Below are positions 35,706 to 44,535 of a DNA stretch of 64,000 bases, piece after piece. Below the pieces are notes generated by a model. It saw only the letters and a list, made by a program, of their open reading frames with translations, had not been told where the DNA came from and did not search any database. Source of the DNA: Paraburkholderia rhizosphaerae (lineage in GTDB: Bacteria; Pseudomonadota; Gammaproteobacteria; Burkholderiales; Burkholderiaceae); the NCBI RefSeq assembly GCF_004366595.1, contig NZ_SORE01000002.1:248001-312000 (forward strand). Direction: 5' to 3'. Within the stretch, counting starts at the first letter, position 1; the number at the start of each line of letters is the position of its first letter. A program made the translations under genes and the position numbers.

Positions 35706-35926
35706 ACTTGTCGCATCAATGCAATGTCGATATTTAGCAACGGTGTCGAGCATGCTTGAGCGGACAACGCCGGCACACGCCGGTCAGAGCGTCAGCGAAT
35801 ATCGCGCGTTGCTGGCACACTAGCGGTCCTTGCGCGAGCCGACTCCGGTGAGCCGATCGCGGCGAGCCGTAACGGCAGGCCATCAAGGCAAACCGATCCC
35901 ACAACGTGAGCAATTTGGAGGTTTTC

Positions 35927-36919
35927 ATGCAGATTCATCATCGCCGTTTCGGCCGCACAGGCTGGGACGTTTCGGAAATCGGCTTCGGCGCGTGGGCGAT
36001 CGGTGGCTCGTGGGGCGACGTATCGGAAGCGGATGCGCGCCAGGCGCTGCATGCGGCGCTGGACGCGGGCACCACGTTCATCGATACCGCGGACGTCTAT
36101 GGCGACGGCCGCTCGGAGCGCATCATTCGCGACGTGCTGCGCGAGCGCGGTGGCAAGCGGCCGATGGTCGCAACGAAGGCAGGGCGCCGCTTGAACCCGC
36201 ACGTTGCCGATGGCTATACGAAGGCCAATATCGAAGCATTTATCGACCGCAGCCGCGAGAACCTCGGCGTCGATACGCTGGATCTGGTCCAATTACATTG
36301 CCCACCCACCGACGTCTATTTCCGCCCGCAACTGTTCGAAGGCCTCGATGAACTGGTCGCGGCGGGCAAGCTGCGCCACTACGGCGTATCAGTCGAACGC
36401 GTCGAGGAAGCGTTGAAGGCGATCGAATACCCGAACGTCGTGTCGGTGCAGATCATCTACAACATCTTCCGGCAACGGCCCGCGCAGCTGTTTTTCCGCG
36501 AGGCGCAGGCCAGGAATGTCGCGGTGATTGTCCGCGTGCCGCTCGCGAGCGGGATGCTGACCGGCAAGCTCAACGCGCAATCCACCTTCGCCGCCGACGA
36601 CCATCGCAACTTCAACCGCCACGGCGAAGCGTTCGACGTAGGCGAGACGTTTTCTGGCGTGCCGTATGACATCGCGCTCGAGGCGGTCGATGCGTTGCGG
36701 CCTTATGTGCCGCAAGGCGCGACGATGGCGCAGTTCGCGCTGCGCTGGATTTTGATGGAGAAGGCGGTTTCAGTCGTGATTCCTGGTGCGAAAAACGCGT
36801 CGCAGGCTCAAGCGAATGCAGATGCGAGCGCGCTCGCCGCGCTGCCGGATGAAACGATGGCGCATGCGCGCCGGATCTACGATCAACTGATCGCGCCGCA
36901 CGTGCATCACCGTTGGTAA
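35927..36919 (+). CDS. Aldo/keto reductase
   Basis: NAD(P)H-dependent carbonyl reductase of 330 residues, TIM barrel. Catalytic residues fit the family: Asp and Tyr in FIDTADVYGDGRSE, Lys in MVATKAG, and His in LVQLHCPPTDVY. The cofactor loop near the end is VIPGAKNASQAQANADA. GGAGG upstream sets the ATG at 35927. It belongs to the YajO/Tas-like group. It is a single-gene unit between the LysR gene and a terminator, with no clear pathway partner. Confidence 0.9.
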   Translation: MQIHHRRFGRTGWDVSEIGFGAWAIGGSWGDVSEADARQALHAALDAGTTFIDTADVYGDGRSERIIRDVLRERGGKRPMVATKAGRRLNPHVADGYTKANIEAFIDRSRENLGVDTLDLVQLHCPPTDVYFRPQLFEGLDELVAAGKLRHYGVSVERVEEALKAIEYPNVVSVQIIYNIFRQRPAQLFFREAQARNVAVIVRVPLASGMLTGKLNAQSTFAADDHRNFNRHGEAFDVGETFSGVPYDIALEAVDALRPYVPQGATMAQFALRWILMEKAVSVVIPGAKNASQAQANADASALAALPDETMAHARRIYDQLIAPHVHHRW

Positions 36920-36924
36920 ACGAC

Positions 36925-36960
36925 AAAGCGGGCCGCCATCAAGGCGACCCGCTTTTGCTT
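36925..36960. terminator. Bidirectional-looking terminator between convergent genes
   Basis: AAAGCGGG (36925-36932) pairs with CCCGCTTT (36948-36955); an inner stem CGCC/GGCG is closed by ATCAA. TTTTGCTT follows on the plus strand. It ends the aldo/keto reductase gene and probably the convergent transporter gene as well. Confidence 0.75.
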
Positions 36961-37008
36961 GCACAATCGAATCGTGAGCGGTATTCAAACTGCCGTGCGC
37001 TTTACTTC

Positions 37009-38367
37009 TTAACCTCCGTCACCCGTTACCCGTGCCGAACCGCTGACGAGCGGTGCCCCATACGGCAGATCGATCGCCGGCGTCGAATGCCGTTCAGCAT
37101 GTGCGCGACGCATCGGTTTCAACACGAAGATCGCCATCAATGCCGCGATTGCTGCCATGCCGGCGGCCAGCATAAAGACCGCGTGCCAGCTGCCGGTTGC
37201 CGCGGTGATCACGCTGGTGAGCGGCACGAGCAGCGCCGCGGTGCCCTTCGCGGTGTACAGCAGGCCCGCATTTGTCGCCGCAAACTTCGGTCCGTACGTG
37301 TCGCCGCAAGTCGCGGGGAACAGGCTATAAATCTCGCCCCACGCGAAGAACACAATACCGGTCAGCACGACGAAGGCCGTCGGGCTATGTCCGTACAACG
37401 ACAGCAACACAATACCGATTGCCTCGATGCCGAACGCAATGAACATCGTGTTTTCGCGGCCGATGCGGTCCGATACCCAGCCGAAGAACGGCCGCGTCAA
37501 ACCGTTCAGCACGCGGTCGATCGTCAGTGCGAACGTGAGTGCCGGCAACGTGAGACCGAGCAGCGAAACCGGTGAGTCCTGCAGGCCGAAGTCCTTCGCG
37601 ATCGGGCCGAGTTGCGCGGTTGCCATCAGGCCGCCCGCGGCCATCATCACGAACATCAGGTACATCACCCAGAACACCGGCGAGCTCACCACTTCACGCG
37701 GCGTCGCGTTGTAGACCGCGCGCTTCACCGCGCCCGCGGTGCTCTTCACCGCGTTCTTCGCGCTTTCGATCAGGCTGTGCGGCGGCGCGACCAATGCGAG
37801 GCCCAGCAGGAACACGACAATGCCCTGGCCGACACCGAAGTACAGGAACGTCGCTTCGTAGCCGCTGCTCTTGATCATGTGCGCGATCGGCACGACCGTG
37901 GCGGCCGAGCCCATCCCGAAGCCCGCCGCGGTAATACCCGCTGCGAGGCCGCGCCGGGTCGGAAACCACTTGAGCGCATTGCCGACACAGGTGCCGTACA
38001 CCGCGCCCGCACCGATACCGCCGACCGCCGCCGCGAGATACAGCACAGGCAGCGACGCCGCAACCGAGTTGAGCACCCAGGCGAGCGCGCACAATATGCC
38101 GCCACCGACCACCACCGGACGTGGTCCGATTTTATCGACGAGATAGCCTTCCACAGGTACGAGCCACGTTTCGGTCACGACGAAGATCGTGAACGCGACC
38201 TGAATCGCCGGGCGTCCCCAATGGTATTTCTCGTTGATCGGGTTGACGAACAGGGTCCAGCCGTACTGCATGTTGGCGATCATCGCCATGCATATGACGC
38301 CGAACACTAGCTGCACCCATGGCGACGCGATCCATGACGTCGCCTGTCCCTGCTGATCCGTTCTCAT
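37009..38367 (-). CDS. MFS transporter, oxalate/formate antiporter (OFA) family
   Basis: 452 residues with 12 predicted helices. WIASPWVQLVFGVICMAMIANMQYGWTLF, GIGAGAVYGTCVGNALKWFPTRRGLAAG and FAWGEIYSLFPATCGDTYG are characteristic of OxlT-like OFA carriers for small carboxylates. No formyl-CoA transferase or oxalyl-CoA decarboxylase genes are near, so oxalate is not established; pyruvate, lactate or another monocarboxylate is possible. AAGGAGA precedes the ATG. Confidence 0.85.
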   Translation of the reverse strand: MRTDQQGQATSWIASPWVQLVFGVICMAMIANMQYGWTLFVNPINEKYHWGRPAIQVAFTIFVVTETWLVPVEGYLVDKIGPRPVVVGGGILCALAWVLNSVAASLPVLYLAAAVGGIGAGAVYGTCVGNALKWFPTRRGLAAGITAAGFGMGSAATVVPIAHMIKSSGYEATFLYFGVGQGIVVFLLGLALVAPPHSLIESAKNAVKSTAGAVKRAVYNATPREVVSSPVFWVMYLMFVMMAAGGLMATAQLGPIAKDFGLQDSPVSLLGLTLPALTFALTIDRVLNGLTRPFFGWVSDRIGRENTMFIAFGIEAIGIVLLSLYGHSPTAFVVLTGIVFFAWGEIYSLFPATCGDTYGPKFAATNAGLLYTAKGTAALLVPLTSVITAATGSWHAVFMLAAGMAAIAALMAIFVLKPMRRAHAERHSTPAIDLPYGAPLVSGSARVTGDGG

Positions 38368-38465
38368 CGATGTCTCCTTGGCGTTTAGCCTTGTTTATGT
38401 GTGTGAAAAAGGGAGACGACGGGCTGAGTCGCCGCCAACCTGGTTGAAGCCGGTCATAAGACGAT

Positions 38466-38493
38466 ACAGTATGTGATATATCAAGTAAGTCAA
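38466..38493 (-). promoter_or_regulatory. OFA transporter promoter with internal palindrome
   Basis: Minus-strand TTGACT (38493-38488), 16-bp spacer and TACTGT (38471-38466). The perfect 10-bp palindrome TGATATATCA (38474-38483) fills the spacer, a typical place for a GntR-type repressor site. No dedicated regulator is adjacent. Confidence 0.5.
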
Positions 38494-38577
38494 GCGAAAG
38501 GCCTGCGGGGTTTTCACCAGGCGTTTTGCTCATAAGAAAGGAAAATGAAGGGAATGCATGAATCGTTCTGAATAAAC

Positions 38578-38610
38578 AAAAAAAAGCCCGCCGGACAAGG
38601 TTCGGCGGGC
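38578..38610 (-). terminator. Strong minus-strand terminator without an assigned gene
   Basis: GCCCGCCG (38586-38593) and CGGCGGGC (38603-38610) pair, with GAC/GTT extending the stem, and eight A residues (38578-38585) give a T8 tract on the minus strand. The plus strand has no T tract. Nothing annotated on the minus strand ends here: the opposite strand carries the plus-strand gene at 38911. A small RNA or antisense transcript is the likely source. Confidence 0.7.
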
Positions 38611-38910
38611 GAGAACATGTGGCGAGACAAAGCGGGTTCGCGACATGCGTTACCTTTATAGATGAAAGTAAAACGTAATGTAAAGGTTTTTATTTGTAGG
38701 GAATCGTTCGATTCCGCACAGGGCTTGACGCGCCAGTCAACGTGTGCGGTTTACCTCCGCTTGCGGCTTTCCATTCTTTCAATTGTTTCGGTGTAAGAAG
38801 GAGTTGCTTACGCCGTGCCTTCAGGACGCTCCGCGCGTGGACGTGTTCTGCTATGTTGCGTGCGCGCGGCCGGCAGCGAGCCGCTTGATTCCTCTCACGC
38901 GCCCCTCGTC

Positions 38911-40329
38911 ATGTCCATCAATAGCCTTCTGCAAAGCGCGTTTACCCATCAGCGTGAAGGTCGTCTCGACCTCGCTGAGCATTGCTATCTCGACGTGATA
39001 AAAAGCGCGCCGACACATTGGAGCGCGCGCTTCGGCCTTGCGGAAGTCTTGAACCGGACGAAACGCTATGACGCGGCGATCGGCTGGCTCACGCCGATGC
39101 TGACCGAAGACCCGGAAGAAAGCGTGTCGCTGAACCGGGAAATCGGTTTTGCGCACGCGAATGCCGGACGTCCGGAGCGCGCGCTCGAGCATTTCAAATC
39201 GATTCTCGAGGAACTGCCGAACGATGCGGAAACGCTGCACCTGGTCGCCAATTTCGAGCAGTCGTTGAATATGCACGAAGAGGCCGACGCTCACTTTCGG
39301 CGTGCGCTCGAACGCAAGCTTCTGATAACCGTGCCGGCCGTCACCGCGCGGCCGGCATTCTGTGCGTTGTTTGTGTTTGCGCCAGGCCGCGGCAATACGC
39401 CATTCGCGTACCTTGTCGAGGGCGCACCGTTCGAAAGCAACGTGCTGAACCTGTTGCAGGACTTCAAATACGACGACGATGCGCTGCGCAACGGCGGCGA
39501 CGTAGTCGTCAATCTGATCGCGGACGTCGATCAGGGCGGCCCGATAGTTGCAATCGCCGATGAGTTTGTCGAGCGTATCGGCAAGCCGATCGTCAATCAT
39601 CCGCGTTTGATCAAGGGCACCGGGCGTGAGGCGATTGCGAAGCTGATCGGTGATACGCCCGGTTGCGTGGTTCCGCAAACGCGCCTCTACACGGCTGACG
39701 CACTTCGCAAGCTGTTCGCGGATACGGCGGCATTTCCATGGACTTTTCCGCTACTCGTACGCCGGGCCGGCACGCACGGCGGCAGCGACTTCGAACTCGT
39801 GCAGCACATCTGGCAATTGCGTGCGTTCGTCGAACGGCTGGGCGACTGCGATTACTATTTGACGCCTTTCGTCGACTATCGGTCCGCGGACGGTCATTAC
39901 CGCAAGTACCGTTTTTTCTATGTCGACGGTGAGATCCTGCCGTATCACCTTGCGATTGGCGACCACTGGAAGGTGCATCACGCGACCACCGCGATGGCGG
40001 TCACCCCATGGATGCAAACTGAGGAACAGGCGTTTCTCGAGCATCCGGAACACGTGTTCGGGGCCGCGCAATACGACGCACTGCGTTCGATTGGTGACAC
40101 GATCGGTCTCGACTATTTCGGCATCGATTGCGCGCTCGATGCGCACGGCGCGGTCGTTGTGTTCGAAGTGAATGCGTGCATGCTCGCGCACGGCGATAAC
40201 GCTGCATTTCCGTATAAAACGCCGGCCGTCGAACGGATCAAGCACGCATTCCACGCGATGCTCGCCCGCATCGTGCAGCGGACGAGCCACGTCGAACCTG
40301 ACGAGGCGCGCATCGCGAACGCGGCTTGA
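38911..40329 (+). CDS. TPR plus ATP-grasp protein of unknown substrate
   Basis: 472 residues from MSINSLLQ. Three to four TPR repeats fill about residues 5-135 (REGRLDLAEHCYLDVI, KRYDAAIGWLTPML, AGRPERALEHFKSIL, HEEADAHFRRAL). A pre-ATP-grasp lobe (VVNLIADVDQGGP, KPIVNHPRLIKGTGR) and an ATP-grasp domain follow: FPLLVRRAGTHGGSDF for nucleotide binding, YRKYRFFYVDGEILPYHLA, and the Mg ligands in VFEVNACML. It should ligate a carboxylate to an amine or phosphorylate a substrate bound by the TPR part. The start is uncertain: GTG at 38815 has a Shine-Dalgarno, but domain homology begins at 38911. Its stop abuts the convergent DUF2891 stop. Confidence 0.8.
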   Translation: MSINSLLQSAFTHQREGRLDLAEHCYLDVIKSAPTHWSARFGLAEVLNRTKRYDAAIGWLTPMLTEDPEESVSLNREIGFAHANAGRPERALEHFKSILEELPNDAETLHLVANFEQSLNMHEEADAHFRRALERKLLITVPAVTARPAFCALFVFAPGRGNTPFAYLVEGAPFESNVLNLLQDFKYDDDALRNGGDVVVNLIADVDQGGPIVAIADEFVERIGKPIVNHPRLIKGTGREAIAKLIGDTPGCVVPQTRLYTADALRKLFADTAAFPWTFPLLVRRAGTHGGSDFELVQHIWQLRAFVERLGDCDYYLTPFVDYRSADGHYRKYRFFYVDGEILPYHLAIGDHWKVHHATTAMAVTPWMQTEEQAFLEHPEHVFGAAQYDALRSIGDTIGLDYFGIDCALDAHGAVVVFEVNACMLAHGDNAAFPYKTPAVERIKHAFHAMLARIVQRTSHVEPDEARIANAA

Positions 40330-41340
40330 TTACGCTTCCAGCGCGAGCGTCGCGAATGTCGCGAGCCAGTGCTCGCCCATATAGTCGCCCGCGACGTGCG
40401 CGAGCGACGCTTGCAGATGATGTTCCGCCGCGTCGAGCAGCACGGTGCGACGCGCGTCGTGTTCTGCAAGCGCCTGGGCAAGCGAGCGTTGACACCACGC
40501 GCGGCTCAGATTCAGCCCGTCGAGATGCGCGATCTTGCCATCGCTGCGATCGGACACCGTCGCGGGGATAAACAGCGTCGCCGGCTCGCGCGCTGCGAGC
40601 GAGGGTAGAAAGCGCGCAAACCATGCGTCGAATTCGTCACGCGCGAGCACGCGTCGCATCAACTCGGCTTCCATCAGTGACGGCGAGAGAAATTCGTCGC
40701 CTGATGGTTCCCACGCCTGACATCCGGCATCGTTCAGATACCAGCGCCTGGCGGTATCGACGATCAATGCTTCGAGAGGCTTGCGTGAAGTTGAACGCGC
40801 GAAATCGAGCGTGAGCGCAAGCGCAAACGCGGTGTTGAAGTGCGTGCCGACACGAAGCGGATAAGTCGACTTCGGCAGAAATTCTTCAAAGCGCTCGACA
40901 AATGCGTCGGTAAGTGGCGCGATTGTTTTTGCCCAGCGCGCGGCTTGCGGGAGAGTCGACGTATTGATCTGCGCCGCGAGCGCCAGCAGCCACGCCCATC
41001 CATACGGACGTTCGAAGCCGCGGTTATGCGGCAGATCCAGGTACGCGCGTTCGCCCGCGACATTCGTGTCGGTGAAATGCGTATCGACGACCTGCACGAT
41101 GCGAGCGGCTTCCGGTAAATCCGGAAAACGATCGACGAGACGCAGCACCAGCCAGTAGCCATGCACACATGAATGCCAGTCGTAGCTGCCATAAAAAATC
41201 GGATGCAGCGCGCGTGGGCTTCGCACGTCCTGTGGGCCAGCGAGCGCATGCGTCAGCTTGTTCGGGTATTCGCGCGTCAGATGGTTCAGCGCCAGCGCGG
41301 CAAACTTTGACGCGATGTCGACGTTGAGTTGGGCATTCAT
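40330..41340 (-). CDS. DUF2891 family protein
   Basis: 336 residues, no signal peptide or membrane segment. FYGSYDWHSCVHGYWLVLRL near residue 50, GFERPYGWAWLLALA near 108 and WEPSGDEFLSPSLMEAELM near 212 are conserved blocks of DUF2891, with an all-helical toroid-like pattern as in (alpha/alpha)6 barrels. Function unknown; conserved His and Asp/Glu suggest a hydrolase or lyase-like pocket. AAAGG precedes the ATG. Its stop touches the stop of the convergent TPR-ATP-grasp gene with no spacer. Confidence 0.82.
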   Translation of the reverse strand: MNAQLNVDIASKFAALALNHLTREYPNKLTHALAGPQDVRSPRALHPIFYGSYDWHSCVHGYWLVLRLVDRFPDLPEAARIVQVVDTHFTDTNVAGERAYLDLPHNRGFERPYGWAWLLALAAQINTSTLPQAARWAKTIAPLTDAFVERFEEFLPKSTYPLRVGTHFNTAFALALTLDFARSTSRKPLEALIVDTARRWYLNDAGCQAWEPSGDEFLSPSLMEAELMRRVLARDEFDAWFARFLPSLAAREPATLFIPATVSDRSDGKIAHLDGLNLSRAWCQRSLAQALAEHDARRTVLLDAAEHHLQASLAHVAGDYMGEHWLATFATLALEA

Positions 41341-41402
41341 TGAAGACCTTTCTGTTGAAAGGAAATGGCGTTAGCAGGCGGCCGCGAGCGTGACGGACGC
41401 AT

Positions 41403-42137
41403 TCAGAAACACTGGATCTCATAGCCGAACCGCGACGCGGCACTGACGATATGCCGGCCCATGATCTCGCGGGCAGCGACCGGATTCTTATCCGCAAGCG
41501 CGTGCACCAACTCCTGATGCTCGTTGCGCGCCGCATTCGGGATATTGCCGAACATCGGTCCGTGACGCGAAAAGTTCGCGGCAATTAGCGGACGCATCGG
41601 CTCCAGAACCGTGCGAATCATCGCGACCAGATAGTCGTTGCCTGACGCGGATGCGACGGCGCGGTGAAAGTCCAGATCCGCGTTGACGGTTGCAGCGGAC
41701 GGCGCGCCTTCAAATCGCATCCGGTCCACCGCGTCCTGAATCGTCTTCAGCTTGCGCGGGGTCATATGCAGTGCCGCGAGCGCGGCCGACTGACATTCGA
41801 GCGCGGCACGTACTTCGAACATGTTGCGGATCGTGTTGTCGCCTTCCAGCAACTGCGCGCTAACGAGTTGAAGCGGTTCGGCGGCCGTCTGCCGCGCAGT
41901 CGCGACGAACGCACCGACCCCTTGCCGCGATTCGATCAGGCCTTGCGAGCGCAGGCTCGCGATCGCTTCGCGCACGACGTTGCGGCTCACGCCGAAGTTC
42001 TCGGACAGGAATTGCTCGGTCGGCAAGCGGTCGCCGGGACGCAGGCGTCCGGAAGCGATCTCTTCGCTCAGCGAGCGCGTGATGTGCTCGGCGAGATGAG
42101 GTCTGCGCTCGACCCGCTGGACGTTCAGTTCGCTCAT
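41403..42137 (-). CDS. GntR/FadR-family regulator (FCD domain)
   Basis: 244 residues. The wHTH is LRPGDRLPTEQFLSENFGVSRNVVREAIASLRSQGL (about residues 31-66), followed by an FCD ligand-binding domain (IRNMFEVRAALECQSAALAA; metal-site His in LDFHRAVA and NEHQELVHAL). The ATG at 42137 is chosen after AAGGGTAT. It is divergent from the enolase-superfamily gene and probably controls it through the palindrome at 42252-42265, responding to a small carboxylate. Confidence 0.9.
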   Translation of the reverse strand: MSELNVQRVERRPHLAEHITRSLSEEIASGRLRPGDRLPTEQFLSENFGVSRNVVREAIASLRSQGLIESRQGVGAFVATARQTAAEPLQLVSAQLLEGDNTIRNMFEVRAALECQSAALAALHMTPRKLKTIQDAVDRMRFEGAPSAATVNADLDFHRAVASASGNDYLVAMIRTVLEPMRPLIAANFSRHGPMFGNIPNAARNEHQELVHALADKNPVAAREIMGRHIVSAASRFGYEIQCF

Positions 42138-42251
42138 GGCTGGGATACCCTTGTTACTTGTCACGTTATTCTACATCCGGATCGGCTGTCGGATGACTCG
42201 GGCATCGCGCTATGGGCAGCGGGTCAAGGGAATCGATTCTGTACTGAAAAA

Positions 42252-42296
42252 GAACAATGTTGTTCACTTGCAGGACAACCGGATGTCACCTATCAT
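42252..42296 (+). promoter_or_regulatory. Promoter and operator of the enolase-superfamily operon
   Basis: The perfect inverted repeat GAACAA-TG-TTGTTC (42252-42265) ends two bases before TTGCAG (42268-42273). A 17-bp spacer then leads to TATCAT (42291-42296). The dyad is a candidate site for the divergent GntR protein. A second, wider inverted pair, ACATCCGG (42173-42180) and CCGGATGT, brackets the region. Confidence 0.5.
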
Positions 42297-42369
42297 TCAG
42301 CCAACATCAGGCGCGCAAACGGTCGGGAACTGCTCTGCTCGCCCAGTCTTTTTTTCGAGGTACGTCCGT

Positions 42370-43476
42370 ATGAAGATTGCCAGCATCGAAACCATTCCGT
42401 TGCGCATTCCGTTCACCACAGGTGGGCCGTCCGCAGGCGGTGTATGGGGCGCGAAAGACCTGCAGGTGGTCGATTCGCTCGTCGTGAAAGTGACCACCGA
42501 CGGCGGCATCACCGGTTGGGGCGAGACGTTCGGCTTCACTGCGGTGCCGGCCGTCAAGCTCATCATCGATTCGATCCTCGCGCCCGAACTGATCGGCCGC
42601 GACGTCAGCCAACGCGAAAAGTTACAGCTCGAGTTGCAGAAGAAGTTTCATATCTTCGGCCGCAGCGGCGCATTCCTATTCGGCTTGTCCGCAATCGACA
42701 TCGCGTTGTGGGACATCGCCGGCAAGGCCGCGAACCAGCCGGTCTTTCAGTTGCTTGGCGGCAGCGATGCAAGCTCGCTTGCGTGCTACGCGAGTCTGAT
42801 CCGCTATGCGGACGCCGAACTGATCCGGCGCAATGTGCAGCGCGCAATCGACAGCGGCTACCGGCATCTGAAGCTGCACGAAGTCGACGTCGAGTGCGTG
42901 CGGGCCGCGCGTGAGACGGCGGGGCCGGACATCGAGATCACGCTCGATGTGAACTGCCCATGGACCGTTCGCGAAGCGCTCGATATGACCGCGAAACTGC
43001 GTCCGTTCAATCTGCGCTGGATCGAAGAGCCGGTCTGGCCGCCGGAGAATTATGCGGGCCTCGCGGCGCTCAGAAAGCAAGGCGGCATTCCCGTTGCGGC
43101 CGGCGAAAACGCATCGACGTTGCTGGACTTCCAGCACATGCTGGAAGCCGGCGCGGTCGATTTCATCCAGCCGAGCCCGGCGAAGATGGGCGGCATCACC
43201 GAGTTGCGAAAAGTGTTTGCGCTTGCGGCCGCGCATAACGTCGACGTGATGGTGCACACGTTCTACGACGGCCCGGGGCTGCTTGCCAGCGTGCATGCCA
43301 GCGCCGCGCTAGGTGGCGGGAAGGCGCTCGTCGAATGGCGCTATTTCGATCTCGAAGCGCAGTTATACGGTGACGCGATCTTGCCGCGCAACGGGCGCAT
43401 CGCGGTGCCGCAACAGCCTGGTCTTGGCATCGAACCCAACCTCGACGTGATTCGCGACTATCGCATCGCGCTGTAA
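42370..43476 (+). CDS. Enolase-superfamily dehydratase/racemase, KxH subtype
   Basis: 368 residues, mandelate racemase/muconate lactonising enzyme fold. The capping domain is about 1-125, then the barrel with Lys168-x-His170 (HLKLHEVD), metal ligands in TLDVNCPW, WIEEPVW and AAGENAS, and a late His in MVHTFYDGPG. The usual KxK is KxH, and the Asp expected in the QPDxxxxGG loop is Ser (IQPSPAKMGG), so the His-Asp dyad is altered. It likely dehydrates a sugar acid or other hydroxy-acid, but I cannot name the substrate. It lies upstream of a carboxylate-type carrier. Confidence 0.85.
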   Translation: MKIASIETIPLRIPFTTGGPSAGGVWGAKDLQVVDSLVVKVTTDGGITGWGETFGFTAVPAVKLIIDSILAPELIGRDVSQREKLQLELQKKFHIFGRSGAFLFGLSAIDIALWDIAGKAANQPVFQLLGGSDASSLACYASLIRYADAELIRRNVQRAIDSGYRHLKLHEVDVECVRAARETAGPDIEITLDVNCPWTVREALDMTAKLRPFNLRWIEEPVWPPENYAGLAALRKQGGIPVAAGENASTLLDFQHMLEAGAVDFIQPSPAKMGGITELRKVFALAAAHNVDVMVHTFYDGPGLLASVHASAALGGGKALVEWRYFDLEAQLYGDAILPRNGRIAVPQQPGLGIEPNLDVIRDYRIAL

Positions 43477-43593
43477 CGAGCCACGTCGTCGTATTTCCCT
43501 ACCTGCCGAAACTGGCGCGTGCCGACCGGACGCGTCGGTCAGCGCGCGCGGACTCGGCCGCGCACAGATAACAATCGAAGGAGCAAGGAGATC

Positions 43594-44535
43594 ATGTTTG
43601 ACAGAATTGTCGGCCCCATCGTGCCGGTGGCGCTGGTTATCGTGATTGGTTTTATCGCGGGCAAACGCAAACGGCTTGATCATTCGGATAGCCTGTTGAT
43701 CAGCCGGCTGGTGCTTGGCTGGATTTTTCCTGCGCTGCTACTGGTTGGCATGGCCAGTACGCCGCGCGCGCAATTGTTCGATTTCAAGCTGATTTTCGCG
43801 ACGTTTATCGGCATCATCGGTATGTATCTGGCCGCACTGCTGATCGGCTGGCTGCGCTATCGCGAGTTGAAGGCTGCGACGTTGAAGGGCTTCGTATGCG
43901 GGTATCCGGACGCTGCGTTTATGGGCATCCCCATTTTGCAGGCGATGTTCGGGCCATCCAGTCTGTATTCGGTGCTCGTGCTCAACCTGATCGCGAGCCT
44001 GCTGATGATTCCGCTGACAACCATGCTGCTCACCGTTGCGAGCGGCAACGGCGGGGGTGTGCAAGCGTTTGTCGCGAGCGTGAAAAGCGCGGTGCGCCGT
44101 CCGCTGATGTGGGCGCCCGCGCTGGGCATCGTGCTGTCGCTGCTGCAGTTGAAGCTGCCGCCCGTGCTCGCGGAAGCGTTCAATCTGCTGGGCAAGGCGA
44201 CCCCGGGCGTATCGTTGTTGTGCCTCGGGTTGATCATGTCGTCGGTAAAGCTGAAGTTGTCCAGCGAGGTGTGGGGCAATCTCGGTCTCAAGCTGCTGTT
44301 GCACCCTGCGCTGATGTTCGCGGCTACCGTGCTGCTAGGCGTGCGCGGCCTCTACGCGCAGCAGATGATTCTGCTATGCGCACTGCCATCGGCGACCATT
44401 CCGGCGATGTTCGCCAACGAAGCGGGCGCTTATCAGAGTGAAGCGGCCACGTCGATCCTGGTTAGCACGGTGCTGTCCGTTGTCACGTTTTCCGCGGCGA
44501 TTTATCTGGTGGACAATGGACTGGCCGCAGTCTGA
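43594..44535 (+). CDS. Auxin efflux carrier (AEC) family transporter
   Basis: 313 residues, almost entirely hydrophobic with about ten helices. It begins MFDRIVGPIVPVALVIVIGFIAGK, and the second half repeats the fold with PGVSLLCLGLIMSS and LLCALPSATIPAMFANEAG. Bacterial AEC proteins often move malonate, malate or other carboxylates. AAGGAG three bases before the ATG. Third gene of the GntR-enolase group, so it probably carries the acid handled by the enolase-family enzyme. Confidence 0.88.
   Translation: MFDRIVGPIVPVALVIVIGFIAGKRKRLDHSDSLLISRLVLGWIFPALLLVGMASTPRAQLFDFKLIFATFIGIIGMYLAALLIGWLRYRELKAATLKGFVCGYPDAAFMGIPILQAMFGPSSLYSVLVLNLIASLLMIPLTTMLLTVASGNGGGVQAFVASVKSAVRRPLMWAPALGIVLSLLQLKLPPVLAEAFNLLGKATPGVSLLCLGLIMSSVKLKLSSEVWGNLGLKLLLHPALMFAATVLLGVRGLYAQQMILLCALPSATIPAMFANEAGAYQSEAATSILVSTVLSVVTFSAAIYLVDNGLAAV

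Larger units (their letters stand above)
38368..38910. other. 543-bp intergenic region
   Basis: Holds the OFA-gene promoter/operator (38466-38493) and a minus-strand terminator (38577-38610). An AAGGAG (38798-38803) with a GTG at 38815 could give the next protein 32 extra residues. Between 38640 and 38700 the sequence is unusually AT-rich. No protein gene is evident. Confidence 0.6.
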
